A stretch of 64,000 nucleotides of DNA, from the NCBI GenBank assembly GCA_018971835.1, contig JAGWZW010000004.1, forward strand, positions 1-64,000, given 5' to 3'. Positions 17,319-25,858 of the stretch are shown piece after piece (within the stretch, counting starts at the first letter, position 1; every line of letters starts with the position of its first letter). The DNA comes from Alphaproteobacteria bacterium. Lineage in GTDB: Bacteria > Pseudomonadota > Alphaproteobacteria > Micropepsales > Micropepsaceae. Both the position numbers and the translations under genes were made by a program. Below the pieces are notes generated by a model. That model saw nothing but the letters and a program-made list of their open reading frames with translations, was not told the origin of the DNA and ran no database searches.

Positions 17319-17720
17319 TCATGCCGTCGCGCTGCTAGCACACTCTTTGGCCAGAACCTCGCTGGCGATCCGAAACGCTTCGACGCCGGCCGGAATTCCG
17401 CAATAGATGGCGACCTGGAAGAGCGCGTCCTGCAGCTCCTCCCGTGTCACACCATTGCGCAGCGCGGCGCGTACATGGAGCGCGAACTCCTCCGGCCGGT
17501 TGAGCGCGGAGAGCATTCCCAGATTCATGAGGCTCTTGTCCCGGCGGCTGAGCGCGGACCGCCCCCAGCCAGCACCCCAGCAATATTCCGTGACAAGTTC
17601 CTGGAACGCTCTATTAAAGCTGTCTGCACCGTCGAGCCGGCGTTGCACAGCGTCCTCGCCAAGTACTTCGGAGCGTATCCGCCGTCCCTCGATGAACCGT
17701 TCATTCATTGCCTGATCCAT
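17319..17720 (-). CDS. Carboxymuconolactone-decarboxylase-family protein
   Basis: 133 residues, the size of PcaC. The sequence includes RRIRSEVLGEDAVQRRL near the N terminus, EYCWGAGWGR, and the helical HVRAALRNGVTREELQDAL motif with a following IYCGIPAGVEAF. PcaC-type proteins decarboxylate gamma-carboxymuconolactone; relatives act on other cyclic acids or as AhpD-like peroxidases, and the CxxC of AhpD is absent here. It is the last gene of the minus-strand operon that starts near 22.6 kb, about 170 bases beyond the SDR. A decarboxylase step in the lower pathway is likely. Confidence 0.88.
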   Translation of the reverse strand: MDQAMNERFIEGRRIRSEVLGEDAVQRRLDGADSFNRAFQELVTEYCWGAGWGRSALSRRDKSLMNLGMLSALNRPEEFALHVRAALRNGVTREELQDALFQVAIYCGIPAGVEAFRIASEVLAKECASSATA

Positions 17721-17887
17721 AATCGCACCTCATTGGGACACTCACGCCTCGTCGAGCGCACTCTTGACCGTCGACCATCCGCACCGAGCGTCGAGGCTTA
17801 TATCGCGTCTATTCGATAGCACGATGGCGTCGGTCTATCTCAAGGGCATGATCGTGCAGCTCCAGGCCATGGGGGCGCCATCGTGCA

Positions 17888-18691
17888 TCACAGAAAGACC
17901 GCGCGCGACAAACCGCCGTCGACGGCAATGGACTCGCCGGTGATGCCGCTTGCCGCACGCGAGGCGAGAAACACGATGGCATTCGCCACTTCGTCCGCTT
18001 CCAGCATGCGGCCGATGGCGGCCGGATCGGCAGCCTCGCGCTTGATAAACGCTTCGAGTGAAATGCCTTCTTTCGCAGCCATGTCAGCGAACCAGGATTC
18101 CACATGCTCGGTCCGCGTCACGCCGGGATGCACGATGTTGACCGTAATACCGAACTTCCCAAGCTGATCCGACAAGGTCTTGGTCAGATGCACCAGCGCC
18201 GTGTTGCGCATACCGCTGAGCGCTTCGGTACAGCGCGCCGTCAGGCCGCCCACGTTTACGATGCGCCCCCAGCCGGCCTTGCGCATGAAGGGAACGCAGG
18301 CCTTGCACATGCGAAAATAACCGACCAGTTTCGTATTGAGATCTTGCAGCAGCCCCTCTTCGTCGGCCTCCTCGATGTTGTTGCGCACCAGCCCGCCCGG
18401 GGCCGCGGCGCAATTGACCAGTATCTCCACGCCACCGAACCTGCGCGCCGTCTCTGCCACCAGCGCATCGACCGAGGCCTTGCTGGTCGTATCGACGGCG
18501 ATCGGCACCACCGTGCCGCCGGTCTCGCTGCGAAGTTCCTCCGCCGCCGCCTCAAGCGCGGCTATAGTCCGCGCGGCGATAACGACATTGACGCCTTCGC
18601 GCGCGAATTGCCGCGCAGTCTCCTTGCCGATGCCAACGCTGCCGCCGGTCACGATAGCGGTTCTGCCCTTAAGCCCCAGCTCCATACTCAC
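17888..18691 (-). CDS. SDR-fold protein lacking the Ser-Tyr-Lys triad (paralogue)
   Basis: 267 residues with TGGSVGIGKET for cofactor binding, VEILVNCAAAPGG, LNTKLVGYFRMCK (conserved Asn of helix E kept) and the C-terminal ITGESIAVDGG. As in the SDR at 5246-6025, the catalytic segment reads SGMRNTALVHLTKTL, so the YxxxK Tyr and Lys are Ser and Asn, and the catalytic Ser is in VGGLTA. It overlaps the hydratase-like stop by four bases (ATGA). Two paralogues in two adjacent operons suggest parallel reactions or a heteromer. Confidence 0.9.
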   Translation of the reverse strand: MSMELGLKGRTAIVTGGSVGIGKETARQFAREGVNVVIAARTIAALEAAAEELRSETGGTVVPIAVDTTSKASVDALVAETARRFGGVEILVNCAAAPGGLVRNNIEEADEEGLLQDLNTKLVGYFRMCKACVPFMRKAGWGRIVNVGGLTARCTEALSGMRNTALVHLTKTLSDQLGKFGITVNIVHPGVTRTEHVESWFADMAAKEGISLEAFIKREAADPAAIGRMLEADEVANAIVFLASRAASGITGESIAVDGGLSRAVFL

Positions 18692-19515
18692 AGGCCGGTC
18701 TCCTCATCCTCAATTGGAACAAACACTGCTTGCGCGGCGCCGAACTCGCCAAATCGCGCCACCACCGTCTGGCCGACATCCACTTCGGTTACACCGGTGC
18801 AAGATCCGCTGGCCACGAACTGCCCGCGCTTCAATGCTTCTCCGCAGGTAGCGAGCCAATTCGCCAGCCAGGCCACCGACGCCACGGGATCTCCGAGCAC
18901 CCTGGCGCTGGAACCAGACACCACCGGCCTGCCCTCGCATGCCAGCGTGACGGGCAAATCGGCAAGGTCCACAGGCCGCAAACCGCTCAGCCTGTCCCCA
19001 AGCACCAGGCGATCGGCATTGCTGTTGTCCGCCACCAAATGCAGCAAAGACACATCTTCCGGGCCGAACCGCGAGTTGCAAATCTCGATACCCGCATAGA
19101 CGCTGGATATGGCTGAAAGGATGTCGGACCGGGCGTACGGCGTGCTCGATCCCGGAAGATCCTTGCCAATTTCAAATACGATCTCAGCTTCTACGATTCT
19201 AAGATGATGCGGAGCACGAATGCGAGCCGGCGATCGAATCAGGTCGTCCGCCGCCAATCGCCCGGCGACCGGCTCGCCCGCCCCTATCGCCTGTTGCGCG
19301 TCCACGTTGGTTAGGCCAATTTTATACGCGGCAACGGGTGCATGGCGCAGCGCAAACGCCGCGCATTGAATGTCGTGGGCTTCGCGCAAATCCTGCAGAT
19401 GGGGGAAAGCCGTGCGATGATCCAGAAATTGCGAACTCATGCGCGCTGCCGAGAGCAGCGCCGCGATGTCATCTACGCGTCCTGACGGTATCTTCTTATT
19501 CGTGCGCACGCGCAA
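18688..19515 (-). CDS. 2-keto-4-pentenoate hydratase/oxalocrotonate-decarboxylase-like protein
   Basis: About 275 residues of the MhpD/DmpH branch of the FAH superfamily. Metal ligands are visible in VEAEIVFEIGKDL and GIEICNSRF, followed by VADNSNADRLVLG, and the C terminus has GDPVASVAWLANWLA and VASGSCTGVTEVDVG as in 2-hydroxypenta-2,4-dienoate hydratases. The start is unsure: TTG 19515 follows GGGACTGC, GTG 19509 is also possible. Members hydrate 2-hydroxydienoates or decarboxylate 4-oxalocrotonate in meta-cleavage pathways. Its operon also has an aldehyde dehydrogenase and a VOC protein, the company such enzymes usually keep. The aldolase that normally follows is not in this window. Confidence 0.87.
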   Translation of the reverse strand: MRVRTNKKIPSGRVDDIAALLSAARMSSQFLDHRTAFPHLQDLREAHDIQCAAFALRHAPVAAYKIGLTNVDAQQAIGAGEPVAGRLAADDLIRSPARIRAPHHLRIVEAEIVFEIGKDLPGSSTPYARSDILSAISSVYAGIEICNSRFGPEDVSLLHLVADNSNADRLVLGDRLSGLRPVDLADLPVTLACEGRPVVSGSSARVLGDPVASVAWLANWLATCGEALKRGQFVASGSCTGVTEVDVGQTVVARFGEFGAAQAVFVPIEDEETGL

Positions 19516-19542
19516 GCAGTCCCAAATCCATAGGAATGTCAG

Positions 19543-20019
19543 TTAATCGAACAACGGCTCGAGCTGCGTCGGTTCGGCCATGCCTTCGTCATTCTTGAAT
19601 TTTTCCCTGGTAGCGGCGCCGGCGGGCATCCGCTGCGCAAATATCTCCAGCATATGGCCATCGGGATCGTAGAAGTAGATGCCCGTCGAGATTCCATGAT
19701 CGAGGATTTCCGCGATCCTGACATTGTTCTTGAGCAAATTCCCATAGGCCCGCCTCAACTGGGTGATGTCCCCGCCGCAATCAAGCTCAAGGCCTACGTG
19801 TTCGAATTCCTTTCCGGTGGTCGCGCTTTCCGGCCGGGGAAACAGCGCAATGTCATGATCGCTCTCGCCAAAGGTCATGAAAATGCCGCCGGCATAGGGT
19901 CCACCGCCGGCGCGCGCACTCTCCTGCATACCCAGAACCTTGGCGTACCACGCGGCGGAGACCTCCGGATCGCGGACGAAGAGAACGATATGCGCGATTC
20001 GCCTGATTTTAATGTCCAT
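19543..20019 (-). CDS. VOC-superfamily (glyoxalase/extradiol-dioxygenase-fold) protein
   Basis: 158 residues, one pair of beta-alpha-beta-beta-beta modules. Likely metal ligands are the His in RRIAHIVLFV, the His in EFEHVGLEL and the Glu in HMLEIFAQ. This places it with glyoxalase I, fosfomycin-resistance or small extradiol dioxygenase proteins; the length fits a single-domain member acting as a dimer. Its start overlaps the propeller gene stop by 11 bases. In this operon a ring-opening dioxygenase or an isomerase is plausible, but sequence alone does not decide. Confidence 0.88.
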   Translation of the reverse strand: MDIKIRRIAHIVLFVRDPEVSAAWYAKVLGMQESARAGGGPYAGGIFMTFGESDHDIALFPRPESATTGKEFEHVGLELDCGGDITQLRRAYGNLLKNNVRIAEILDHGISTGIYFYDPDGHMLEIFAQRMPAGAATREKFKNDEGMAEPTQLEPLFD

Positions 20020-21046
20020 GGTGCCCGCCTCCCGTGTTGGCAGGGATCGCCGGGATCCACGCTACGTCCGTGATCTCGCTGAACTCGCGCCATTCCTTGC
20101 GCCAGCTCGTGCCACCGTCGACACTGCGATAAAGCTCGCCATACTTCGTGCCCGCAAGGACCAGTTTCGGGTTCGCCGGATTGCTCGCGATCCCCCAAAC
20201 GCAGGAATTGGGCTGGACCGGAAAAGGCAAGTTGCACCACGTTGCGCCCCGGTCGGTTGAACGGAAAAACAGGGACGTCGTACCGGGGGTACCATCCGAG
20301 ATGGCGAGAAACACCTCGTTGTCGCTGCCCGGACTGCGAAAAGCAATGCGGGAGTAGTAGATGCCCCATTTGTCTTTGGCATCGGTGCGCTGCCACGTCT
20401 TGCCACCGTCAACGGAACGATAGATCCCGGTGACAACGACGACGACGATGGTCTTCGGTTCACCCGGGAACACGACGATGCTATGCACATCCGAATTGCC
20501 GCGGAACTGTGCCGGCCAATTCTTGTCGAGGCGCTCCCAACTGTCGCCGGCATCGGAGGAGTGAAAAAAGCCTCCCTCCTCGACCCCGACCCAAACGCTG
20601 TCCGCGTTGTCGGGATCGATGGCGATGGCGAGCATGCGGGGGCGACTGACGCCGGCGCATTTGGGCGGCATCTCGAGCGAAGTCCGTTCCCAGGTGCGCC
20701 CGGCGTCGCGAGAGCGGAAGAAGATTGAACGCGTCGGGGATCCCGTGCCGGCGTACATGATGTCCGGATTCGTCTCGTCGGATACGAGTTTCCACACCGC
20801 ATAGCCGTTTAGCCCGCAATCGACACGGCGCCAATTGACCCCGCAGTCTTCGGTGCGAAACAGCCCGCTTTCCGCGCCCGCCAGCACGACATTGGGATTG
20901 CGCCGGTCGGGCAAGAGACAGCGCACGCAGTCGTCGAACTCCAGATCCTGGTCCGGGGTGATCCGCTGCCACGATTCACCGTCGTTGTGGCTACGAAGCA
21001 CCGCCTGACCGTCGGTGGCGACCAGGAATGTCCGCTGAGAACTCAT
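20009..21046 (-). CDS. BNR/Asp-box beta-propeller protein (sialidase-like fold)
   Basis: 345 residues with seven Asp-box repeats: SHNDGESW, TEDCGVNW, SRDAGRTW, SSDAGDSW, SVDGGKTW, STDRGATW and SVDGGTSW, spaced 40-55 residues apart. This is the fold of sialidases, VPS10 and Ycf48-like proteins. No signal peptide is present and the Arg triad of true sialidases is not evident, so it is probably cytoplasmic and not a glycosidase. It ends in GGGHHGH, a possible metal-binding tail. It sits between aldehyde dehydrogenase and VOC genes with an 11-base overlap. A scaffold, or a lactonase-like propeller enzyme, would fit the setting. Confidence 0.87.
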   Translation of the reverse strand: MSSQRTFLVATDGQAVLRSHNDGESWQRITPDQDLEFDDCVRCLLPDRRNPNVVLAGAESGLFRTEDCGVNWRRVDCGLNGYAVWKLVSDETNPDIMYAGTGSPTRSIFFRSRDAGRTWERTSLEMPPKCAGVSRPRMLAIAIDPDNADSVWVGVEEGGFFHSSDAGDSWERLDKNWPAQFRGNSDVHSIVVFPGEPKTIVVVVVTGIYRSVDGGKTWQRTDAKDKWGIYYSRIAFRSPGSDNEVFLAISDGTPGTTSLFFRSTDRGATWCNLPFPVQPNSCVWGIASNPANPKLVLAGTKYGELYRSVDGGTSWRKEWREFSEITDVAWIPAIPANTGGGHHGH

Positions 21047-21118
21047 TATTATCTCTCCTGCTTATCTATCTCCAGGCAAGACGCCTGGCGGGGCAGCCTC
21101 AGACCTCACCACGGCGGA

Positions 21119-22624
21119 TCAGGTCAGGTTCACCCAGACGCTTTTGGTCTCGCTGTACATTTCCATCGCTTGCCGGCCATGTTCGCGCCCCCATCCCGAT
21201 TGCTTGAAACCGCCGAACGGGGTGGCCGGATCGACAAGGTTGAAGCAGTTGACCCAGACAGTGCCCGCCTGAAGGGCTGCCGCCGCGCGATGGGCGTTCC
21301 TGAGATTGTTGGTCCAAATTCCGGCGGAGAGACCGTAGTCGGAGTCATTGGCTTGCCGTATCAGGTCGTCTTCGTCTGTCCAGCGCAGCACGCTCAGGAC
21401 CGGCCCGAATATCTCTTCACGGACAATGCGCATGCTTGCATCGGCGTCAGCGAATATCGTCGGCTCGAAAAAGTAGCCGCGGTCGAGATGGGGCGGACGG
21501 CGCCCGCCAGCGATCAGTTTCGCGCCCTGCTTGGAACCAACCTCGACATAGCCGCTCACCCGGTCCCACTGTTCCTGGCTGATCAGCGGACCAAAATCAC
21601 TGTCCGGGTCCAGCCCGTTGCCGATCTTCAGCTTTGCCGCGTGGTCCGAAACCGCGGCAATGAGGCGATCATAACAGTCGCGATGCGCGTAGACGCGGGA
21701 ACCGGCCGTGCAGGTTTGTCCCTGGTTGAAGAAGATGCCTTGGGCGATCGCCGCTGCGGCATCGCCAAGGTGGGCGTCGGGAAAAACGATTTGCGGCGAC
21801 TTGCCGCCAAGTTCCAGGGACACTTTCTTGAGGTTCCCAGCCGCTGCGCGGACAATGGCCTTGCCCACTTCCGTCGACCCTGTAAAGGCAACCTTGTCGA
21901 CGCCGGGATGTTCGACCAATGCCGCTCCGGCGTCGCCAAACCCCGTTACGACGTTGAATACGCCTTCCGGAAATCCGGCTTCCAGGGCCAATTCGCCAAG
22001 CCGAAGAGCTGTGAGCGGGGTCTGCTCGGCCGGTTTCAACACCACCGTGCAGCCCGCCGCGAGAGCCGGCGCAACTTTCCACGCCGCCATGGACAGCGGA
22101 TAATTCCACGGGATTATCAAGGCCGCAACGCCCACGGGTTCTCGTGTCGTGTAGTTGAGGATGCGCACACCGCCGCGGGGAGACACCGGCAGCGTTTCAC
22201 CACCGAATTTCGTCGGCCAGCCGGCAAAATAGCGGAAGGTCTTGATGGAGCCCTCGACTTCGACCAACCGCGTGAGCTTTGCCGGCTTGCCGTTGTTCAA
22301 ACATTCGAGAACGGCGAGTTCCTCGGCGTCACGCTCAATCAAATCGGCCAAACGCAACAGCAGTTTTGTGCGATCCATCGCATTCATCTGACGCCACGCT
22401 GGACTTTCATACGCGCGGCGCGCAGCGGACACGGCCAGGTCGACATCGGCCGGCCCGCCACGGGCCACTTGCGCCAGAACCTCCCCCGTGGCGGGATTGA
22501 AGGTGGAGAATGTCTTCCCCGACGCGGCCTCAACCCAGCGGCCATCGATCAGCAGCCGCTGCGGCGCGGCCGCCAGGCTGGCTTGCAATCTGTCCGCTTT
22601 CTCGACGGTGGTGGTCGAAATCAT
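21119..22624 (-). CDS. NAD(P)-dependent aldehyde dehydrogenase
   Basis: 501 residues, standard length. Key features are IIPWNYPLSMAAWKVAPAL, FTGSTEVGKAI, the general-base Glu in LELGGKSPQIVF, the catalytic Cys in NQGQTCTAGSRV and EEIFGPVLSVL. ATG 22624 is preceded by AGAGAGAGAA. It is the first gene of the minus-strand operon ending at 17.3 kb. The class resembles betaine-aldehyde, aminobutyraldehyde or hydroxymuconic-semialdehyde dehydrogenases. It could oxidise the aldehyde made by the aminotransferases, the phospholyase or the amine dehydrogenase nearby. Confidence 0.94.
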   Translation of the reverse strand: MISTTTVEKADRLQASLAAAPQRLLIDGRWVEAASGKTFSTFNPATGEVLAQVARGGPADVDLAVSAARRAYESPAWRQMNAMDRTKLLLRLADLIERDAEELAVLECLNNGKPAKLTRLVEVEGSIKTFRYFAGWPTKFGGETLPVSPRGGVRILNYTTREPVGVAALIIPWNYPLSMAAWKVAPALAAGCTVVLKPAEQTPLTALRLGELALEAGFPEGVFNVVTGFGDAGAALVEHPGVDKVAFTGSTEVGKAIVRAAAGNLKKVSLELGGKSPQIVFPDAHLGDAAAAIAQGIFFNQGQTCTAGSRVYAHRDCYDRLIAAVSDHAAKLKIGNGLDPDSDFGPLISQEQWDRVSGYVEVGSKQGAKLIAGGRRPPHLDRGYFFEPTIFADADASMRIVREEIFGPVLSVLRWTDEDDLIRQANDSDYGLSAGIWTNNLRNAHRAAAALQAGTVWVNCFNLVDPATPFGGFKQSGWGREHGRQAMEMYSETKSVWVNLT

Positions 22625-22931
22625 CAAATTCTCTCTCTGGTGGCCGTTCGCGACCCAGCGGGCCGACTGCCATGTTGTCTAGCACCTTCTCGTTTAAGTG
22701 ACAATACACCTAGTTTGAGCTATATTGTTCGATAAAATATACAGTTTGCCAGGCCATTCGAAAGGAGCGCGTTCACAATGAGGGATGTCTTATGGCGCTG
22801 CGGAAATTGAGGCCGGCAGACGAGCGTCCGAGGTTCGGCGGCGAGACGATCGCTAGCACCGAACAGAATAACGCTGTGATGATCTCCGCTTGCAGATCCG
22901 TCCCGGCGTGCGGCGCTTGGGGATCGCCTTG
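22625..22931. promoter_or_regulatory. Divergent control region, aldehyde dehydrogenase operon / flavin reductase
   Basis: This region contains a perfect inverted repeat TATATT-N9-AATATA at 22721-22741, enclosing ATTGTTCGATA, with ACAATACACC just before it. It resembles the AT-rich ATTG/CAAT dyads at 11.76, 14.97 and 3.60 kb. No coding potential was seen apart from a possible earlier in-frame start of the flavin reductase at 22890. Confidence 0.4.
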
Positions 22932-23471
22932 ATGGACGTTGCCGCGCGCCACCCAAGCGGACTTTGGGTCACCTATGAAGCAGGGCAGGATCCTCGTGTC
23001 TTGCGCGACGCCTTGGGCTGCTACAGCACCGGTGTCATCCTCGCCACCGCCAACGATAGCGAGGGGGTGCCGGTCGGGCTCACCGCGAACTCCTTCACTT
23101 CCGTTTCGCTGGATCCGCCACTTCTATTGTTTTGCCTGGCAAAATCCCCGTCCCGACTAAAGACCTTCGAAAGCACGGACTTCTTTGCAATCAACGTTCT
23201 TCATGCGGGCCAGCAGCAGATTGCCTCACACTTTGCAAAACGCGGAGCTATGCGGTTCGGAGAAGGTCGCTGCGAGCGCGGGATTTCCGGGCTTCCTATC
23301 ATCGCAGATTCTCTCGCCGTGTTCGAGTGCGCGCGCTATTCCCGACATGATGCAGGCGACCACGTGATCTTCGTTGGCCTAATTGAGCGCGCGCGTTTCA
23401 CAGAGAACGGCGAACCACTCGTCTACTATCAAGGCAAATTTCGCCCCATAGAATTTGGCAAGTTCGACTAA
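22932..23471 (+). CDS. Flavin reductase-like protein (two-component monooxygenase reductase family)
   Basis: About 179 residues from ATG 22932 (an in-frame start at 22890 would add 14). The FMN-binding split-barrel pattern is clear: LGCYSTGVILATAND, VGLTANSFTSVSLDPPLLLFCLAK and, towards the end, GDHVIFVGLIERAR. These proteins supply reduced FMN to a separate oxygenase, or bind flavin themselves. It is divergent from the aldehyde dehydrogenase operon. No matching flavin-dependent oxygenase is in the window, so either the partner is elsewhere or the protein serves another flavoenzyme. Confidence 0.9.
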   Translation: MDVAARHPSGLWVTYEAGQDPRVLRDALGCYSTGVILATANDSEGVPVGLTANSFTSVSLDPPLLLFCLAKSPSRLKTFESTDFFAINVLHAGQQQIASHFAKRGAMRFGEGRCERGISGLPIIADSLAVFECARYSRHDAGDHVIFVGLIERARFTENGEPLVYYQGKFRPIEFGKFD

Positions 23472-23951
23472 TCCCACCAACGGAGGCGCTGAGATCCGGC
23501 CGGCATGTCTGTCCGGTGACTAGAGTGGCGGATGATGTCGGCCCAGCGGACCGCCGCCAGTGGGTTTCCAAGCATTTCACGGGTTCACCAGAATCAGCGC
23601 CCGTGGTTTCCAAGATTCCGCAGAGTTCTTGAATCCAGGCACCCAAAAAGACGATTTGGCCGCCGTCCACACGAATTTTTTCGACGGTATTTCTGACGGC
23701 ACTAAGGAAAATTGCTCAATAAAATCAATGCCTATGTATCCTAGTCCCCAGCCAATCCGCATCGTTTCTGAAATTTTATGAGTCGATAATCCCGCCTTGC
23801 ATTCGCAATCGTGCAGGCGCTATCAGCACCCATGAGCGGTTCGGCCGACGCCCGGCCCATCGCCTCGCCGCTGAAGGTCGCCGGGTCAACGAAGGCTGCA
23901 GCCGACCGCATGTCCCGGAGCTGAGCAGGCTTCAGCATAAGGAGTTTTGCC
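23472..23951. other. Intergenic region before ilvD
   Basis: About 480 bases with no convincing gene. Two partial direct repeats (GTGGGTTTCCAAG near 23558 and GTGGTTTCCAAG near 23608) are visible. A 17-codon frame at 23728-23781 ends in IRIVSEIL and could be a branched-chain-amino-acid leader peptide, but this is weak. The block edge lies here: upstream genes are catabolic and downstream is ilvD. Confidence 0.35.
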
Positions 23952-25802
23952 GTGCCGCCCTATCGCTCCAGAACCTCCACCCATGGCCGCAACATGGCGG
24001 GCGCCCGCGGCCTGTGGCGCGCCACCGGCATGAAGGATGCCGATTTCGGCAAGCCGATCATCGCGGTGGTGAATTCCTTCACGCAGTTCGTGCCCGGCCA
24101 TGTGCATCTGAAAGATCTCGGCCAGCTCGTTGCCCGCCAGATCGAGGCAGCCGGCGGCGTGGCCAAGGAATTCAACACCATCGCCATCGACGACGGCATC
24201 GCCATGGGCCATGACGGCATGCTCTACAGCCTGCCCTCGCGCGAGCTGATTGCCGACAGCGTGGAGTACATGGCCAATGCCCATTGCGCGGACGCGATGG
24301 TCTGCATCTCCAATTGCGACAAGATCACGCCCGGCATGCTGATGGCGGCGCTGCGCCTCAATATCCCCTCGATCTTCGTTTCCGGCGGGCCGATGGAAGC
24401 GGGCAAGGTGGTGCTGAAAGGCAAGGAGGTCGCGCTCGACCTGATCGACGCCATGGTCGCCGCCGCCGACGAAAAGGTGAGCGATGCCGAGGTGGCCGCC
24501 ATCGAGCGCTCGGCCTGCCCGACCTGCGGCTCCTGCTCGGGCATGTTCACCGCCAACTCGATGAACTGCCTGACCGAGGCGCTGGGCCTGTCCCTGCCCG
24601 GCAATGGCTCGATGCTCGCCACCCATGCCGACCGCGAGGGCCTGTTCCGTGAGGCCGGGCGGCGGATCGTGGAGCTGGCCCGCCGCTATTACGAACAGAA
24701 CGACGAACGCGCGCTGCCGCGCACCATCGCCAGCTTCGCGGCGTTCGAGAATGCCATGAGCCTCGACATCGCCATGGGCGGCTCCACCAACACGGTGCTG
24801 CACCTGCTGGCCGCCGCCAACGAGGCAGGCGTGGACTTCACGATGGACGATATCGACCGGCTGTCGCGCCGCGTGCCCTGCCTGTGCAAGGTGGCGCCCT
24901 CGAAGTCCGACGTGCATCTGGAAGACGTGCATCGCGCCGGCGGCATCATGGCGATCCTGGGCGAGATGGAACGCGCCAACCTGCTCAACACCTCGGTGCC
25001 GACCGTACACAGCGCCACGCTGGGCGAAGCGCTGCAGCGCTGGGACGTGCGCCGCGCCAACAGCGACGACGTGCAGAGCTTCTATCGCGCCGCGCCGGGC
25101 GGCGTGCCGACCCAGGTGGCCTTCAGCCAGAACCGGCGCTGGGGGGCGCTAGACCTGGACCGCGCTTCCGGCGTGATCCGCGATGCCGAACACGCCTTCT
25201 CGACGGATGGCGGGCTGGCTGTGCTGAAAGGCAACCTGGCCGAGGACGGCTGCATCGTGAAGACCGCGGGCGTGGACGACAGCATCCTCACCTTCACCGG
25301 CCCCGCGCGCGTGTTCGAAAGCCAGGACGCGGCGGTCAGCGGCATCCTCACCGGCAAGGTCGTTGCCGGCGACATCGTGGTGATCCGCTATGAAGGGCCG
25401 CGCGGCGGGCCCGGCATGCAGGAGATGCTCTATCCCACCAGCTATCTGAAATCGAAAGGGCTGGGCAAAGCCTGCGCGCTGATTACGGACGGACGCTTCT
25501 CTGGCGGCACCTCCGGGCTTTCCATCGGCCATGTCTCGCCCGAGGCGGCCGAGGGCGGGCTGATCGCGCTGGTGGAAGACGGCGACGCTATCGCCATCGA
25601 TATCCCGAACCGGAAGATCGAATTGCAGGTCGATGATTCGGTGCTCGCTTCGCGCCGCGCCGCGATGGCAGCGAAGGGCGACGATGCCTGGAAACCCGCC
25701 AGGCGCGAGCGCAAGGTTTCTGCTGCACTCCGGGCCTATGCCGCTTTCGCCACCAGCGCGGCCAGGGGCGCAGTACGGGATTTAGAGCGGAACAATCTCT
25801 GA
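23952..25802 (+). CDS. ilvD: Dihydroxy-acid dehydratase
   Basis: 616 residues, identical in length to E. coli IlvD. It dehydrates 2,3-dihydroxy-isovalerate and -methylvalerate to the keto acids in valine/isoleucine synthesis. Iron-sulfur and metal motifs are [13 protein letters not shown] and [31 protein letters not shown] and [10 protein letters not shown] close the C-terminal domain. The GTG start at 23952 has AAGGAG six bases upstream. Base usage is more GC-rich and uniform than in the preceding block. Paralogous sugar-acid dehydratases exist, but the motifs and length fit IlvD. Confidence 0.96.
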   Translation: MPPYRSRTSTHGRNMAGARGLWRATGMKDADFGKPIIAVVNSFTQFVPGHVHLKDLGQLVARQIEAAGGVAKEFNTIAIDDGIAMGHDGMLYSLPSRELIADSVEYMANAHCADAMVCISNCDKITPGMLMAALRLNIPSIFVSGGPMEAGKVVLKGKEVALDLIDAMVAAADEKVSDAEVAAIERSACPTCGSCSGMFTANSMNCLTEALGLSLPGNGSMLATHADREGLFREAGRRIVELARRYYEQNDERALPRTIASFAAFENAMSLDIAMGGSTNTVLHLLAAANEAGVDFTMDDIDRLSRRVPCLCKVAPSKSDVHLEDVHRAGGIMAILGEMERANLLNTSVPTVHSATLGEALQRWDVRRANSDDVQSFYRAAPGGVPTQVAFSQNRRWGALDLDRASGVIRDAEHAFSTDGGLAVLKGNLAEDGCIVKTAGVDDSILTFTGPARVFESQDAAVSGILTGKVVAGDIVVIRYEGPRGGPGMQEMLYPTSYLKSKGLGKACALITDGRFSGGTSGLSIGHVSPEAAEGGLIALVEDGDAIAIDIPNRKIELQVDDSVLASRRAAMAAKGDDAWKPARRERKVSAALRAYAAFATSAARGAVRDLERNNL

Positions 25803-25823
25803 GGATTTGCTGCGTTTATGAAA

Positions 25824-25858
25824 TTCCGTATTGTAGGTTTAAATTTCATAATACGGAA
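25824..25858. repeat. Inverted repeat between ilvD and the tetR remnant
   Basis: TTCCGTATT (25824-25832) and AATACGGAA (25850-25858) form a 9-bp stem with a 17-base loop. A second pair, TATGAAATT and AATTTCATA, interleaves with it. The repeat abuts the stop codon of the truncated tetR gene. It could be a TetR operator or a bidirectional terminator; no T-run follows. Confidence 0.5.

Noticed and set aside
23398-23670. Minus-strand frame containing TLVTGQTCRPDLSA, suspected transposon tail
   Set aside because: No recognisable transposase motif or terminal repeats; part of it is antisense to the flavin reductase.
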